From contig OZ244063.1 of the NCBI GenBank assembly GCA_965215535.1, positions 2,232,001 to 2,296,000 on the forward strand: a stretch of 64,000 nucleotides of DNA. The letters run 5' to 3'. The notes beneath the pieces are model-generated. The model was not told the DNA's origin, searched no databases, and saw only the letters and a list, made by a program, of their open reading frames with translations. Positions within the stretch are counted from its first letter, which is position 1, and every line of letters starts with the position of its first letter. Positions 45,072 to 52,840 of the stretch are shown here, one piece after another. Position numbers and translations under genes: made by a program. The stretch is from Bin94 sp965215535. GTDB lineage: Bacteria > Gemmatimonadota > Gemmatimonadetes > Longimicrobiales > Gaopeijiaceae.

Positions 45072-46224
45072 ATGCATCGTCGCGATTTTGTTAGAACTGG
45101 AACCTTTTCCGGCCTTCTCGCCGGCGGGGGATTCCTTGCCGCAAGCGAAGCTCTTGCCGGATCTGCGCACCCCCTGATCGCCGGAGCCGGACGCCGTACC
45201 GAAAATGGCGCCGTGCGCCTGAACTCGAACGAAAATCCGCTGGGCATCTCGCCCGCCGCCCGCGAGGCCGTGCTGGACGCCCTGACGCTCGCCAATCGCT
45301 ACCCCGCCGATCAGCATGCCGAACTGGTGGCAAAGCTGGCGGCCGGACATGAGGTCGGCGAGGACCAGATCGTCGTCGGAGCAGGTTCGGCCGAGGTGCT
45401 CCAGATGGTGGTGCAGGCCTACGCCGCCCCCCGCGCCCGGCTGGTCATGGCCGATCCGACCTACGAAGCCGTGACCAACTACCAGCGCACCGAGCCCTAC
45501 GAGCTGGTGAAGGTGCCCCTGACGGCGAGCTACGAGCACGATCTCGACCGCATGCGCGAAGCCGCCGAAAGCTCCGGCCACCCCGCCCTGGTCTATCTCT
45601 GCAACCCCAACAATCCCACTGCCACGGTTACCCCCAGCGCCGACATCGACGCCTGGATCGCCGATGCGCCGGAGCATGTCTTCTTCCTCTCCGACGAGGC
45701 GTATATCGAGTATGTGGACGACGAACGCATGTGGAGTTCGCTGCCCTGGATCGCCAAAAAGCGGAATCTGGTGGTTGTGCGCACCTTCTCGAAGATCTAT
45801 GGAATGGCCGGCCTGCGTCTCGGCTACGGAATCGCGCACCCCGACACCGCCGCGCGCCTCGCCGACTTCGCTTCGCGCAATAACGCCAACCAGTTGGCCC
45901 TGGCCGCCGCCGGCGCCTGCTTCCGCGACGAGGAGTTGATCCGCAAGAGCATCGCCGTCAATCGCGAAGCCCGCGAGATGGTCGAATCCACCCTGGACGA
46001 GATCGGATTGGAGCGGATGCCGACGCAGGCCAACTTCCTGATGCACCGGATTTCGGGCGATCTCTCCACCTACCGCACCCGCATGGCCGAGGCGGGGTTC
46101 CTGGTCGGTCGGGACTTCCCGCCGAAGCTGGAGTGGAACCGTCTCTCCTTCGGGTTGCCCGAGGATATGGCGGGCGCGATTCTGCGAAACGCTTCGGGAT
46201 TTCCGCGCAAAGGGCTGGGTCTAG
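45072..46224 (+). CDS. Histidinol-phosphate aminotransferase-like protein with Tat signal; one-base frameshift near 3' end
   Basis: Class I/II PLP aminotransferase with a twin-arginine leader (HRRDFVRTGTFSGLLAGGGF), so probably exported folded. Core: LNSNENPLGISPAAREAV, LVYLCNPNNPTATV, FLSDEAYIEYVDD and the PLP lysine in RTFSKIYGMAGLRLGYG. As read, the frame runs to 46376 with a non-family tail. Removing one G from GGG at 46172-46174 yields RFCETLRDFRAKGWV and a stop at 46222-46224, the normal family end. Membership is clear; true histidinol-phosphate activity is unlikely for an exported protein. Confidence 0.82.
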
Positions 46225-46372
46225 CAGCGAGCCGAGCCGGCGGCCGCCCATCAGCCTGGTGGATGTCCGAGCGCGCATCAGAGCCCCAATTTCCTGTATT
46301 CGTTGACTTTACGACAGGGAATCTCCGCGCGATCGGCTCGCTGTGCACCCGGGTTGCATCCGACTCCTTCTC

Positions 46373-46401
46373 TTGACCTTGCCCGCCTGTGGCGGTATAT
46401 A
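46373..46401 (+). promoter_or_regulatory. Sigma70-type promoter of sterol operon
   Basis: TTGACC (46373-46378), 17-base spacer, TATATA (46396-46401), 97 bases before the sdmB-like start. Confidence 0.7.
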
Positions 46402-46406
46402 AACCC

Positions 46407-46424
46407 TTCCCGAAAGAACGGGAA
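46407..46424. promoter_or_regulatory. Palindromic operator candidate at sterol promoter
   Basis: TTCCCG-AAAGAA-CGGGAA, perfect 6-bp arms, just past the -10 box, where a repressor would block initiation. The half-site matches the palindrome before sufC. Confidence 0.5.
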
Positions 46425-46497
46425 TGGCTCTGGATGATTGAACCGCTCTCACTCCGAAGACCTTCCCCCTGCAGAATTCACCGAGAGAAACGCCGAG

Positions 46498-47619
46498 ATG
46501 ATTTCGCAGCCTGATCCGAAAACGCCCGAGCGCGGCAACGGGGTGACGTCATCGGATCCAGTGTTCGTGACCGGGGCAGCCGGGCATGTGGGAGCCAATC
46601 TGGTGCGTCGGCTCCTGGATGACGGGGTCAGGGTGCGCGCTCTTCTGCGCCCCGAGGATAACAACCAGGGCGTTGAGGGGCTCGATATCGATGTTGTGTA
46701 CGGCGACCTCCGCAACCTGAAATCGCTCCGCAAGGCCATGGAGGGATGCCAGGGGGTCTATCATGTCGCGGCCAAGATCTCGACCATCGAGGGCAACCGC
46801 GCCCACCGTCGCGAGATCTTCGAGTGCAATGTGGTGGGGACCCGTCATGTGTTGCAGGCGGCGCGCGAGACCGAGGCCGGGCGAGTGGTTGTCACCGGTT
46901 CCTTCAGCGCTGTCGGATACGACCTCGACAACCCCTCTGCCCCCAGCCACGAGGGCATGCAGTTCTATCCGATGGAACGCACGATGCCCTACGAGCGCAG
47001 CAAGTCGATCGTCGAGCACGAGTGCTGGCGGGCCGCCTCGAATGGCCAGGATGTGCTGGTCGCAACCTGTTGCGCCGTGGTGGGCGGGGCCGATTTTCTG
47101 CCCTCGCGGCTCGGCAATGCGCTCTGCGCCTTCAGCAATCAGAAGCTGCGGGCGTATGTCGATGGCGGTTTCGAGTTCGTCGCTGCGCGCGATATCGTTG
47201 AGGGACACATTCTCTGTATGCACAGGGGCCGCTCCGGCAACAAATACATCTTCAGCAGCGAATACAAGACCATCTCCGAGATACTGGATCTCTTCGAGGA
47301 GGCATCCGGCGTTCCGCGACCGCGTCGGCGCATTCCCTCCAACATCATGCTTGTCTTTGCGGAGGTGGCGAGCTTCTACCTGAGTCGGGCCCATCCCCAA
47401 TTTCCGCAGCGCTTTACACCGGGGGCAATCCGGCTTCTGCGCAAGCGCCTCCACGCCGATACCGCCAAGGCACGGAACGAGCTGGGCTATAAACCCACGA
47501 GCATTCGCGATGCGGTACACCAGGCGTACGCATTTCATTACCATGACCGTGGTGCGATCACGAATCCGCGCGCCAGGCGACCGCAGGCGGATGCCAATCG
47601 CAAGACGGGTGGTGGGTGA
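46498..47619 (+). CDS. sdmB: NAD(P)-dependent 3-beta-hydroxysteroid dehydrogenase/epimerase, SdmB-like
   Basis: A 373-residue extended short-chain dehydrogenase: VTGAAGHVG nucleotide loop (residues 24-32), GDLRN, and catalytic Tyr165-x3-Lys169 in PYERSKSIVE. In Methylococcus, SdmB acts with the Rieske oxygenase SdmA to remove C4 methyls from sterols by oxidation and decarboxylation; the next gene here is SdmA-like, which supports this role. First gene of the sterol operon. ATG 46498 is preferred; a TTG at 46438 keeps the frame open. Confidence 0.8.
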   Translation: MISQPDPKTPERGNGVTSSDPVFVTGAAGHVGANLVRRLLDDGVRVRALLRPEDNNQGVEGLDIDVVYGDLRNLKSLRKAMEGCQGVYHVAAKISTIEGNRAHRREIFECNVVGTRHVLQAARETEAGRVVVTGSFSAVGYDLDNPSAPSHEGMQFYPMERTMPYERSKSIVEHECWRAASNGQDVLVATCCAVVGGADFLPSRLGNALCAFSNQKLRAYVDGGFEFVAARDIVEGHILCMHRGRSGNKYIFSSEYKTISEILDLFEEASGVPRPRRRIPSNIMLVFAEVASFYLSRAHPQFPQRFTPGAIRLLRKRLHADTAKARNELGYKPTSIRDAVHQAYAFHYHDRGAITNPRARRPQADANRKTGGG

Positions 47620-47668
47620 CGCCGCCCCCCCCCCAGATCGCAACAGCCAGAGTCTCCTAGGGAGGACA

Positions 47669-48826
47669 ATGATGAGTGAAGTCAAAGCCAGCATGAGCGA
47701 AGTCAAGGCCAGGATCCGCCCCCCCACATTCGAAGAGGGCGGAAATCTGAGGCAGCGATCGCGCGCCGCCGGGCTGAATCCCGACTACTGGTATGCGGTC
47801 GAGGAGGTCAAGAACGTCAAGCCCGGGGAGGTCACCGAGGTCATCTTCTGGAAGGAATCCATCGCCCTGTACCGCGGAACCGACGGCGAGTTCCGCGCGC
47901 TCACCAACCGCTGCGTGCACCGGCAGATCAAGCTCTCCATCGGCGAGGTCGAGGGCTGTCGGCTGGTCTGCGCATATCACGGCTGGGAGTACGACCCCGA
48001 CGGCAGGGTGGCCGAAATCCCCGATCTCTTCGGTCGCGGCAAGGTTCCCCGCCTCTCGGTCCGGAGCTATCCGGTCCAGGTCCGCTACGGCCTGGTCTGG
48101 ATCTTTCCGGGGAATCCCGAGCTGGCCGAGGAGCGCAAGATTCCCGAGATCCCCGAGCTGGAGGGACCGGGCCGCTGGGCCTGCGTGCCGCTGAGCCTCA
48201 CCTGCGAGGCGCACCACTCCATGGTGATCGACAACGTCAGCGACTTCTCGCACGCCTACCTGCACCGCAAGTACCGCCCCTTCACGCGGGCCGACCTCAC
48301 CCGTTGCGAGACCATCGGCGACAACGTGCACCTTTCGTACGAAACCGAGGTCGGGCGCGGCCGCTTCTCGCAACTGTTTGTGGACCACGATCGGCTCAAC
48401 ACGAATCACATGGATCTGTGCTTCGAGTACCCCTACCAGTGGTCGAACACCGACGACGAGATCAAGCACTGGCTCTTCGTGCTTCCCATCAACGAGCGCA
48501 CCACCCGGGCTTTCTTCCTCTTCTACTTCAAGTCGCTGAAGATTCCCCTGCTGCCGGTGCGCATTCCCCGCTTTGCGATGGTTCCGCTCCTCAAGATCGC
48601 CAATCGTCTCTTGATTGGACCGCTGCTGGGCGAGGACCGGGTGGCCGTCGAGGAGGAGCAGGGCGGATACGAGAAGTTCTGGGATGCGCCCCCCGTCGAG
48701 CTGAATCCGGTGGTTCGGGAGTTCCAGAAGGTGATCGTGCGCAGGTGGGAAGATCACCTGGCCGAATCCAATGGTCAGGCGATCGGCTCATTCAATGGCC
48801 GGCCCAGCGCCCATGCCGGTGATTGA
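47669..48826 (+). CDS. sdmA: Rieske-type oxygenase, SdmA-like sterol C4 demethylase
   Basis: A 385-residue Rieske non-haem iron oxygenase alpha subunit. Rieske ligands: Cys82-V-His84 and Cys101-AY-His104. The mononuclear iron site follows in the DNVSDFSHAYLHRKY segment (D-x2-H-x4-H pattern). Bacterial sterol C4 demethylation uses such an oxygenase (SdmA), unlike the eukaryotic ERG25. GGGAGG lies six bases before the ATG. The N-terminus shows an exact-frame duplication, MSEVKAS then MSEVKAR, from a 21-bp tandem repeat. A reductase partner is not in the operon. Confidence 0.82.
   Translation: MMSEVKASMSEVKARIRPPTFEEGGNLRQRSRAAGLNPDYWYAVEEVKNVKPGEVTEVIFWKESIALYRGTDGEFRALTNRCVHRQIKLSIGEVEGCRLVCAYHGWEYDPDGRVAEIPDLFGRGKVPRLSVRSYPVQVRYGLVWIFPGNPELAEERKIPEIPELEGPGRWACVPLSLTCEAHHSMVIDNVSDFSHAYLHRKYRPFTRADLTRCETIGDNVHLSYETEVGRGRFSQLFVDHDRLNTNHMDLCFEYPYQWSNTDDEIKHWLFVLPINERTTRAFFLFYFKSLKIPLLPVRIPRFAMVPLLKIANRLLIGPLLGEDRVAVEEEQGGYEKFWDAPPVELNPVVREFQKVIVRRWEDHLAESNGQAIGSFNGRPSAHAGD
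47672..47713 (+). repeat. 21-bp tandem repeat at sdmA 5' end
   Basis: Units 47672-47692 and 47693-47713 encode MSEVKAS and MSEVKAR; a recent in-frame duplication of the start region. Confidence 0.7.
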
Positions 48827-49913
48827 TTTCGGGAGCTGGCTGGAGGGAATCACCTGGCCGGCCATCGGCGATGCCGCCCTGATGTCGGGTGCCTTCATCG
48901 CGCTGCTCTTCGTCGGGTCGGTTGTTCTACCCGGCAGGCAGGGATCCGGTCCGGATGTCGAGGGCAGGGAGCGAACCTACAAGCTCAATGGCCTGACCCT
49001 CTTCCTGGGCGTGCTGGTGCTTGTCTTCGTCGCCCAGGCACTGGACATCTTCTCGCTGGCTGCCCTCACCGAGCGCTTCGCGGCTCTCTTCATCGTGGCC
49101 AACGTCTTTTCCTTTGCCCTTGCGATTGTGCTCTACCTGCTGGGGAATCGCAGCCGCGACACGGCGCCGAAGGGAGGGCGGGGCTTCTTCATGGGCGTAG
49201 ATCACAATCCCACCTTTCTGGGGGTCGATCTCAAGCTCTTCAGCTACCGCCCCTCGCTTGTAGGGCTGGCGCTTCTCAACATTTCGTTCGCCGTGGCGCA
49301 GTACGAAGCCACGGGCGGGCTCACGCTGGCGATGATCCTCTATCAGGCCATGACCCTGCTCTATACCCTGAACTACTTCCAGTTCGAGTACGGCATGACC
49401 TATACATGGGACATGACCAGCGAGCGCTTCGGCTGGATGCTGGTCTGGGGCGACTATGTGCTGGTGCCCTTCTTCTACTGTCTGCCCGGATGGTGGCTCC
49501 TGAATCAACCCGTCACCCTCTCTGCAGCCGGGGCTGCGGCGATTATCGCGCTCTTTCTCTTCGGCGGCTGGCTCTTTCGGGGCGCCAATCAGCAAAAACA
49601 CCGCTTCAAGCTCGATCCCAACATCAGAATCTGGGGCCGGTCGGCCGAAGCCCTCGATGGCCGTCTGCTGGTTTCGGGCTTCTGGGGAATCGGACGACAC
49701 CTTAATTATACGGGCGAAATCCTAATCTATTTCGCCTTTACGCTGACCACCGGATTCGCGTCCTGGGTGCCGTTTCTGCTCCCTGTCTGGCTGACCGCAC
49801 TGTTGTGGCATCGCTCCAGACGCGACGATCGCCGTTGTCGCGCGAAGTATGGCCCGCTCTGGGAGAGGTACACGCAGCGGGTCCGGTACATAATGGTTCC
49901 CTTTATTTACTAG
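48813..49913 (+). CDS. ERG4/ERG24-family sterol reductase (probable Delta14 reductase)
   Basis: An integral membrane protein of about 366 residues with many hydrophobic helices. The C-terminal NADPH/sterol region carries family marks: LLVSGFWGIGRHLNYTGEIL, RRDDRRCRAKYGPLWERYTQ and the end RVRYIMVPFIY. The central DHNPTFLGVDLKLFSYRPSL also matches. The family reduces sterol double bonds (C14, C7 or C24). The neighbouring CYP51 creates a Delta14 bond, so C14 reduction is the best guess. ATG 48813 overlaps sdmA by 14 bases; 48795 or 48771 are alternatives. Confidence 0.83.
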   Translation: MPVIDFGSWLEGITWPAIGDAALMSGAFIALLFVGSVVLPGRQGSGPDVEGRERTYKLNGLTLFLGVLVLVFVAQALDIFSLAALTERFAALFIVANVFSFALAIVLYLLGNRSRDTAPKGGRGFFMGVDHNPTFLGVDLKLFSYRPSLVGLALLNISFAVAQYEATGGLTLAMILYQAMTLLYTLNYFQFEYGMTYTWDMTSERFGWMLVWGDYVLVPFFYCLPGWWLLNQPVTLSAAGAAAIIALFLFGGWLFRGANQQKHRFKLDPNIRIWGRSAEALDGRLLVSGFWGIGRHLNYTGEILIYFAFTLTTGFASWVPFLLPVWLTALLWHRSRRDDRRCRAKYGPLWERYTQRVRYIMVPFIY

Positions 49914-49937
49914 ACCCGGAGACGCAGGAGACCCATC

Positions 49938-51323
49938 ATGCGCAATGGCAATGGCACAAATGACATGCCCGGCAGCGTACTCGCTCCCGAAATGAATGGT
50001 GGCTGGCCGCTCGTGGGTCACCTCATGGAGTTCCTGAAGGATCCGATTGCCATTCTGAGCCGTGGCTGGCGGGAGCATGGCGACCTGTTCCGGTTCCGGC
50101 TCGGGCCCCAGAGCTGTGCGCTCTTCAGCGGACCCAATGCGCACGACTTCTACTTCGGCGAGGCCGAAGATCACCTCGATGCCAGGGCCGTGTACGAATT
50201 CACAGTCCCGATCTTTGGACGAGGCGTGGCGTACGATGTCGCGCCCGATATTATGAGCGAGCAGTTGGGCTTCCTCTACCCGGCGCTCCAGGGTGGGGCG
50301 ATGCGACGCTTTACACGCATCATGTTCGACGAGATCAGCATGTTTGTGGATTCGCTCGATGACGAAGGTGAACTCGATCTGCCGGTGGCCATGAATCGGT
50401 TGACCGTGAACATTGCAAGCCGTTGTCTGATCGGTGAAGAGGTGCGGGCTCTGGTCGATGCGGGCTTTGCAGACGACTACCACGATCTTCAGAATGGCAT
50501 CAACACCCTTGGATTCTTCTTTCCGAGGCTGCCCACCCCGGGACACCGCACCCGCGATCGAGCGCGACGCCGCATTGCCGGCCTCTTCAGCCAGGTTCTG
50601 GCCGATCGTCGCCGCACCGGGAAGGCGCCGGACGATTTCATGCAGACGCTTATGGAGGCCCGCTACAGCGATGGCCGGCTGCTGAGCGACGACGAAATTA
50701 CCGGCATTCTGCTGACTGTGCTCTTTGCAGGACAGCATACCAGCGCGGTTCTCTCGACCTGGACCGGTCTGGAGATGGTTGCCGATGCGAATTATGTGGA
50801 TCGGGTGCGCGAGGAGATCCGCGAGGTTTATTGTGACGAAAGCGAGCTCGGCATGACCACACTCAAGCGCCAGGTTCTGCTCGAAAACGCTGTCCGCGAA
50901 TGCGAACGGTTGCACCCGCCGCTGATTCTGCTGATCCGCAAGGCGACTGCGGACCTGACCTACCGCGACTACCGGGTGCGCAAGGGAACGCTTGCCATGG
51001 TTTCGCCGGCGGCCGCGCACCGCCTGCCCCATGTCTTCCAGGACCCTGACCGCTTCAACCCGGATCGCTTCGGGGCGCCCAACTTCGAGGACAAGAAACA
51101 TCCCTACACCCTGATCGGCTTCGGGGGCGGCAAGCATCGGTGCATGGGCAAGCACTTCGCCTATGTGCAGTTGAAGGCAATCTGGACTGTGCTCCTGGAT
51201 CGCATGGACTTTACGATCGAGAACGCCGTGCCCGCCCCGAATTATGGAAGCTGGGTCACCGGCCCCGTCGAGCCCTGCCGCATGCGCTATCGCAAACGCA
51301 ATGACGCGAGGAGTGTGCAGTGA
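49938..51323 (+). CDS. cyp51: Cytochrome P450, CYP51-type sterol 14-alpha demethylase
   Basis: A 461-residue P450. Helix I reads AGQHTS (264-269), the CYP51 form of the oxygen-binding groove. ECERLHPPLILLIRKA contains the ExxR-like and CYP51-typical HPP segment. The haem loop FGGGKHRCMGKHFAYVQLKAIW has the ligand Cys402 and the CYP51-like FAYVQxK tail. It removes the C14 methyl of lanosterol-type sterols. An AGGAG lies upstream at about 49926. It overlaps the next gene by four bases. Confidence 0.9.
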   Translation: MRNGNGTNDMPGSVLAPEMNGGWPLVGHLMEFLKDPIAILSRGWREHGDLFRFRLGPQSCALFSGPNAHDFYFGEAEDHLDARAVYEFTVPIFGRGVAYDVAPDIMSEQLGFLYPALQGGAMRRFTRIMFDEISMFVDSLDDEGELDLPVAMNRLTVNIASRCLIGEEVRALVDAGFADDYHDLQNGINTLGFFFPRLPTPGHRTRDRARRRIAGLFSQVLADRRRTGKAPDDFMQTLMEARYSDGRLLSDDEITGILLTVLFAGQHTSAVLSTWTGLEMVADANYVDRVREEIREVYCDESELGMTTLKRQVLLENAVRECERLHPPLILLIRKATADLTYRDYRVRKGTLAMVSPAAAHRLPHVFQDPDRFNPDRFGAPNFEDKKHPYTLIGFGGGKHRCMGKHFAYVQLKAIWTVLLDRMDFTIENAVPAPNYGSWVTGPVEPCRMRYRKRNDARSVQ

Positions 51324-52744
51324 GCGGAAATGGCTCTCCCCGCCGCTACGATGCCGCAGTTGTCGGTGCCGGTCCTACAGGCAGCTTTGCCGCTCTTGCG
51401 CTTGCCCGGACCGGAGCGCGGGTTGCGCTGTACGAGGCCAACCCGAATGCGTCGCGGCGCCTTGCGGGAGAGTGGTTGCACCCCCCTGCCCTGCGTGCGC
51501 TGCGCAAGATCGGGATCGAATTCAACGACGAATCCACCGAGTGCGCCGAGGGCAAGGGATTTGTGGTCTTTCCCGGCGACGGATCGGGCGAGGTTCATCT
51601 GCCCTATGTCGACGGATCGCGCGGCATGTCGTGCGAACATGGCGTCATTGTTGCGCGCCTGCACGAGGCCGTGGAACGCGAACCCGGAATCGACTTTGAG
51701 TTCGGCGCGCGCGTCACCGCCGTAGAGGATGGACAACTCGAGATTGCGCGCAATGGGAGCCGGGAAACCGTGCTGGTCGATCGGATTGTGGGCGCGGATG
51801 GCCGGTCGTCGGTGGTGCGCCGGAGCTTGAATCTCGAAGGAGGCACAAAACCGTGTTCGACGATGATCGGCATGCAGCTCTGCGACGTCAATCTGCCCTT
51901 TGAGGGATACGGACACCTGCTCTGCGGCAAACCGGGCCCGATTCTGATCTATCGGCTGGGCCAGCGCAATGTGCGCATGTTGATCGACCTGCCCGGACGC
52001 TGGTCCAAAACCGAAAACTGGATCGAGACTCTGGCCGATGCCTACGCGGAGCTGTTGTCGCCCGAGCTGCGGAACGCATGTCTTGAGGCATTGCGCGAGA
52101 AGCGCTTCTCTGCCGCCGCCAACCGTGTGGAACCCCGCCTCTCCTACGGCACCGAGCGTCGCGTTTTGCTCGGCGACGCCGTAGGTCACTATCACCCCCT
52201 GACGGCCGTCGGCATGACCTTCGGCTTCGGTGACGCCCTGGCGCTGGCCGAGAGCAACACCTTCGAGATCTTCACGGCACGGCGCATCCGGGAAACCCGG
52301 GGGCCGGGACTCCTTGCGATGGGGGTCTATGAGGTCTTCTCCGACCGGCGTTCGGAGGTGGTGGCAGTGCGCCACGCAATCTTCGAGCACTGGCGCCTGC
52401 GCCCCGGAATGCGCAGACAGACCGCACGCTATCTTGCCTGCGAAGACACCTCCGTTGTCAGCCTGAGCATGTCCTTTGCGTCTGCGGTTGTGACGGCGAC
52501 ATTCAGAATTGCCCCGCGCTCGCTGAATCCGATGGCCTGGGCGCGTGCCGGCGGGGCTGTGGCTGCACTGCTCAATCGTATCGGGTGGCTTGTGCGTGGC
52601 GTCTATCGCTGGCGTACTGCACCGGTGGCCGAGCGCGACCGGATCTATGCATCGATGTCGCGCGCCTTCCGGTTTTCGATGTTGCCCAGAAACCCTGCCG
52701 CCTCGCGATCCACCGCCAGCTTCGGGCCCGGCTCGAATCAATAG
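51320..52744 (+). CDS. FAD-dependent squalene monooxygenase (squalene epoxidase-like)
   Basis: A 474-residue flavoprotein monooxygenase: VVGAGPTGSFAALALARTG dinucleotide fold, central VDRIVGADGRSSVVRRSL (the DG motif), and GDAVGHYHPLTAVGMTFGFGDALALA from residue 285, the squalene epoxidase form of the GD motif. It makes 2,3-oxidosqualene with O2. A GTG start overlaps the CYP51 stop (GTGA). C-terminal hydrophobic segments suit membrane association. The next gene, an oxidosqualene cyclase, uses its product. Confidence 0.88.
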   Translation: MSGNGSPRRYDAAVVGAGPTGSFAALALARTGARVALYEANPNASRRLAGEWLHPPALRALRKIGIEFNDESTECAEGKGFVVFPGDGSGEVHLPYVDGSRGMSCEHGVIVARLHEAVEREPGIDFEFGARVTAVEDGQLEIARNGSRETVLVDRIVGADGRSSVVRRSLNLEGGTKPCSTMIGMQLCDVNLPFEGYGHLLCGKPGPILIYRLGQRNVRMLIDLPGRWSKTENWIETLADAYAELLSPELRNACLEALREKRFSAAANRVEPRLSYGTERRVLLGDAVGHYHPLTAVGMTFGFGDALALAESNTFEIFTARRIRETRGPGLLAMGVYEVFSDRRSEVVAVRHAIFEHWRLRPGMRRQTARYLACEDTSVVSLSMSFASAVVTATFRIAPRSLNPMAWARAGGAVAALLNRIGWLVRGVYRWRTAPVAERDRIYASMSRAFRFSMLPRNPAASRSTASFGPGSNQ

Positions 52745-52840
52745 CCGGCACTGGCAGTCCGTGGAGAAATACCGAGCCCTGCCAGCCCGATGCAGCATCG
52801 TTTTCGGTGCGCGAACCACCCTTCTGTGGGTGCCAGCCCG

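Noticed and set aside
43392..46046. Long minus-strand open frame
   Set aside because: Antisense to the DUF885 and aminotransferase genes; typical shadow frame in high-GC DNA.
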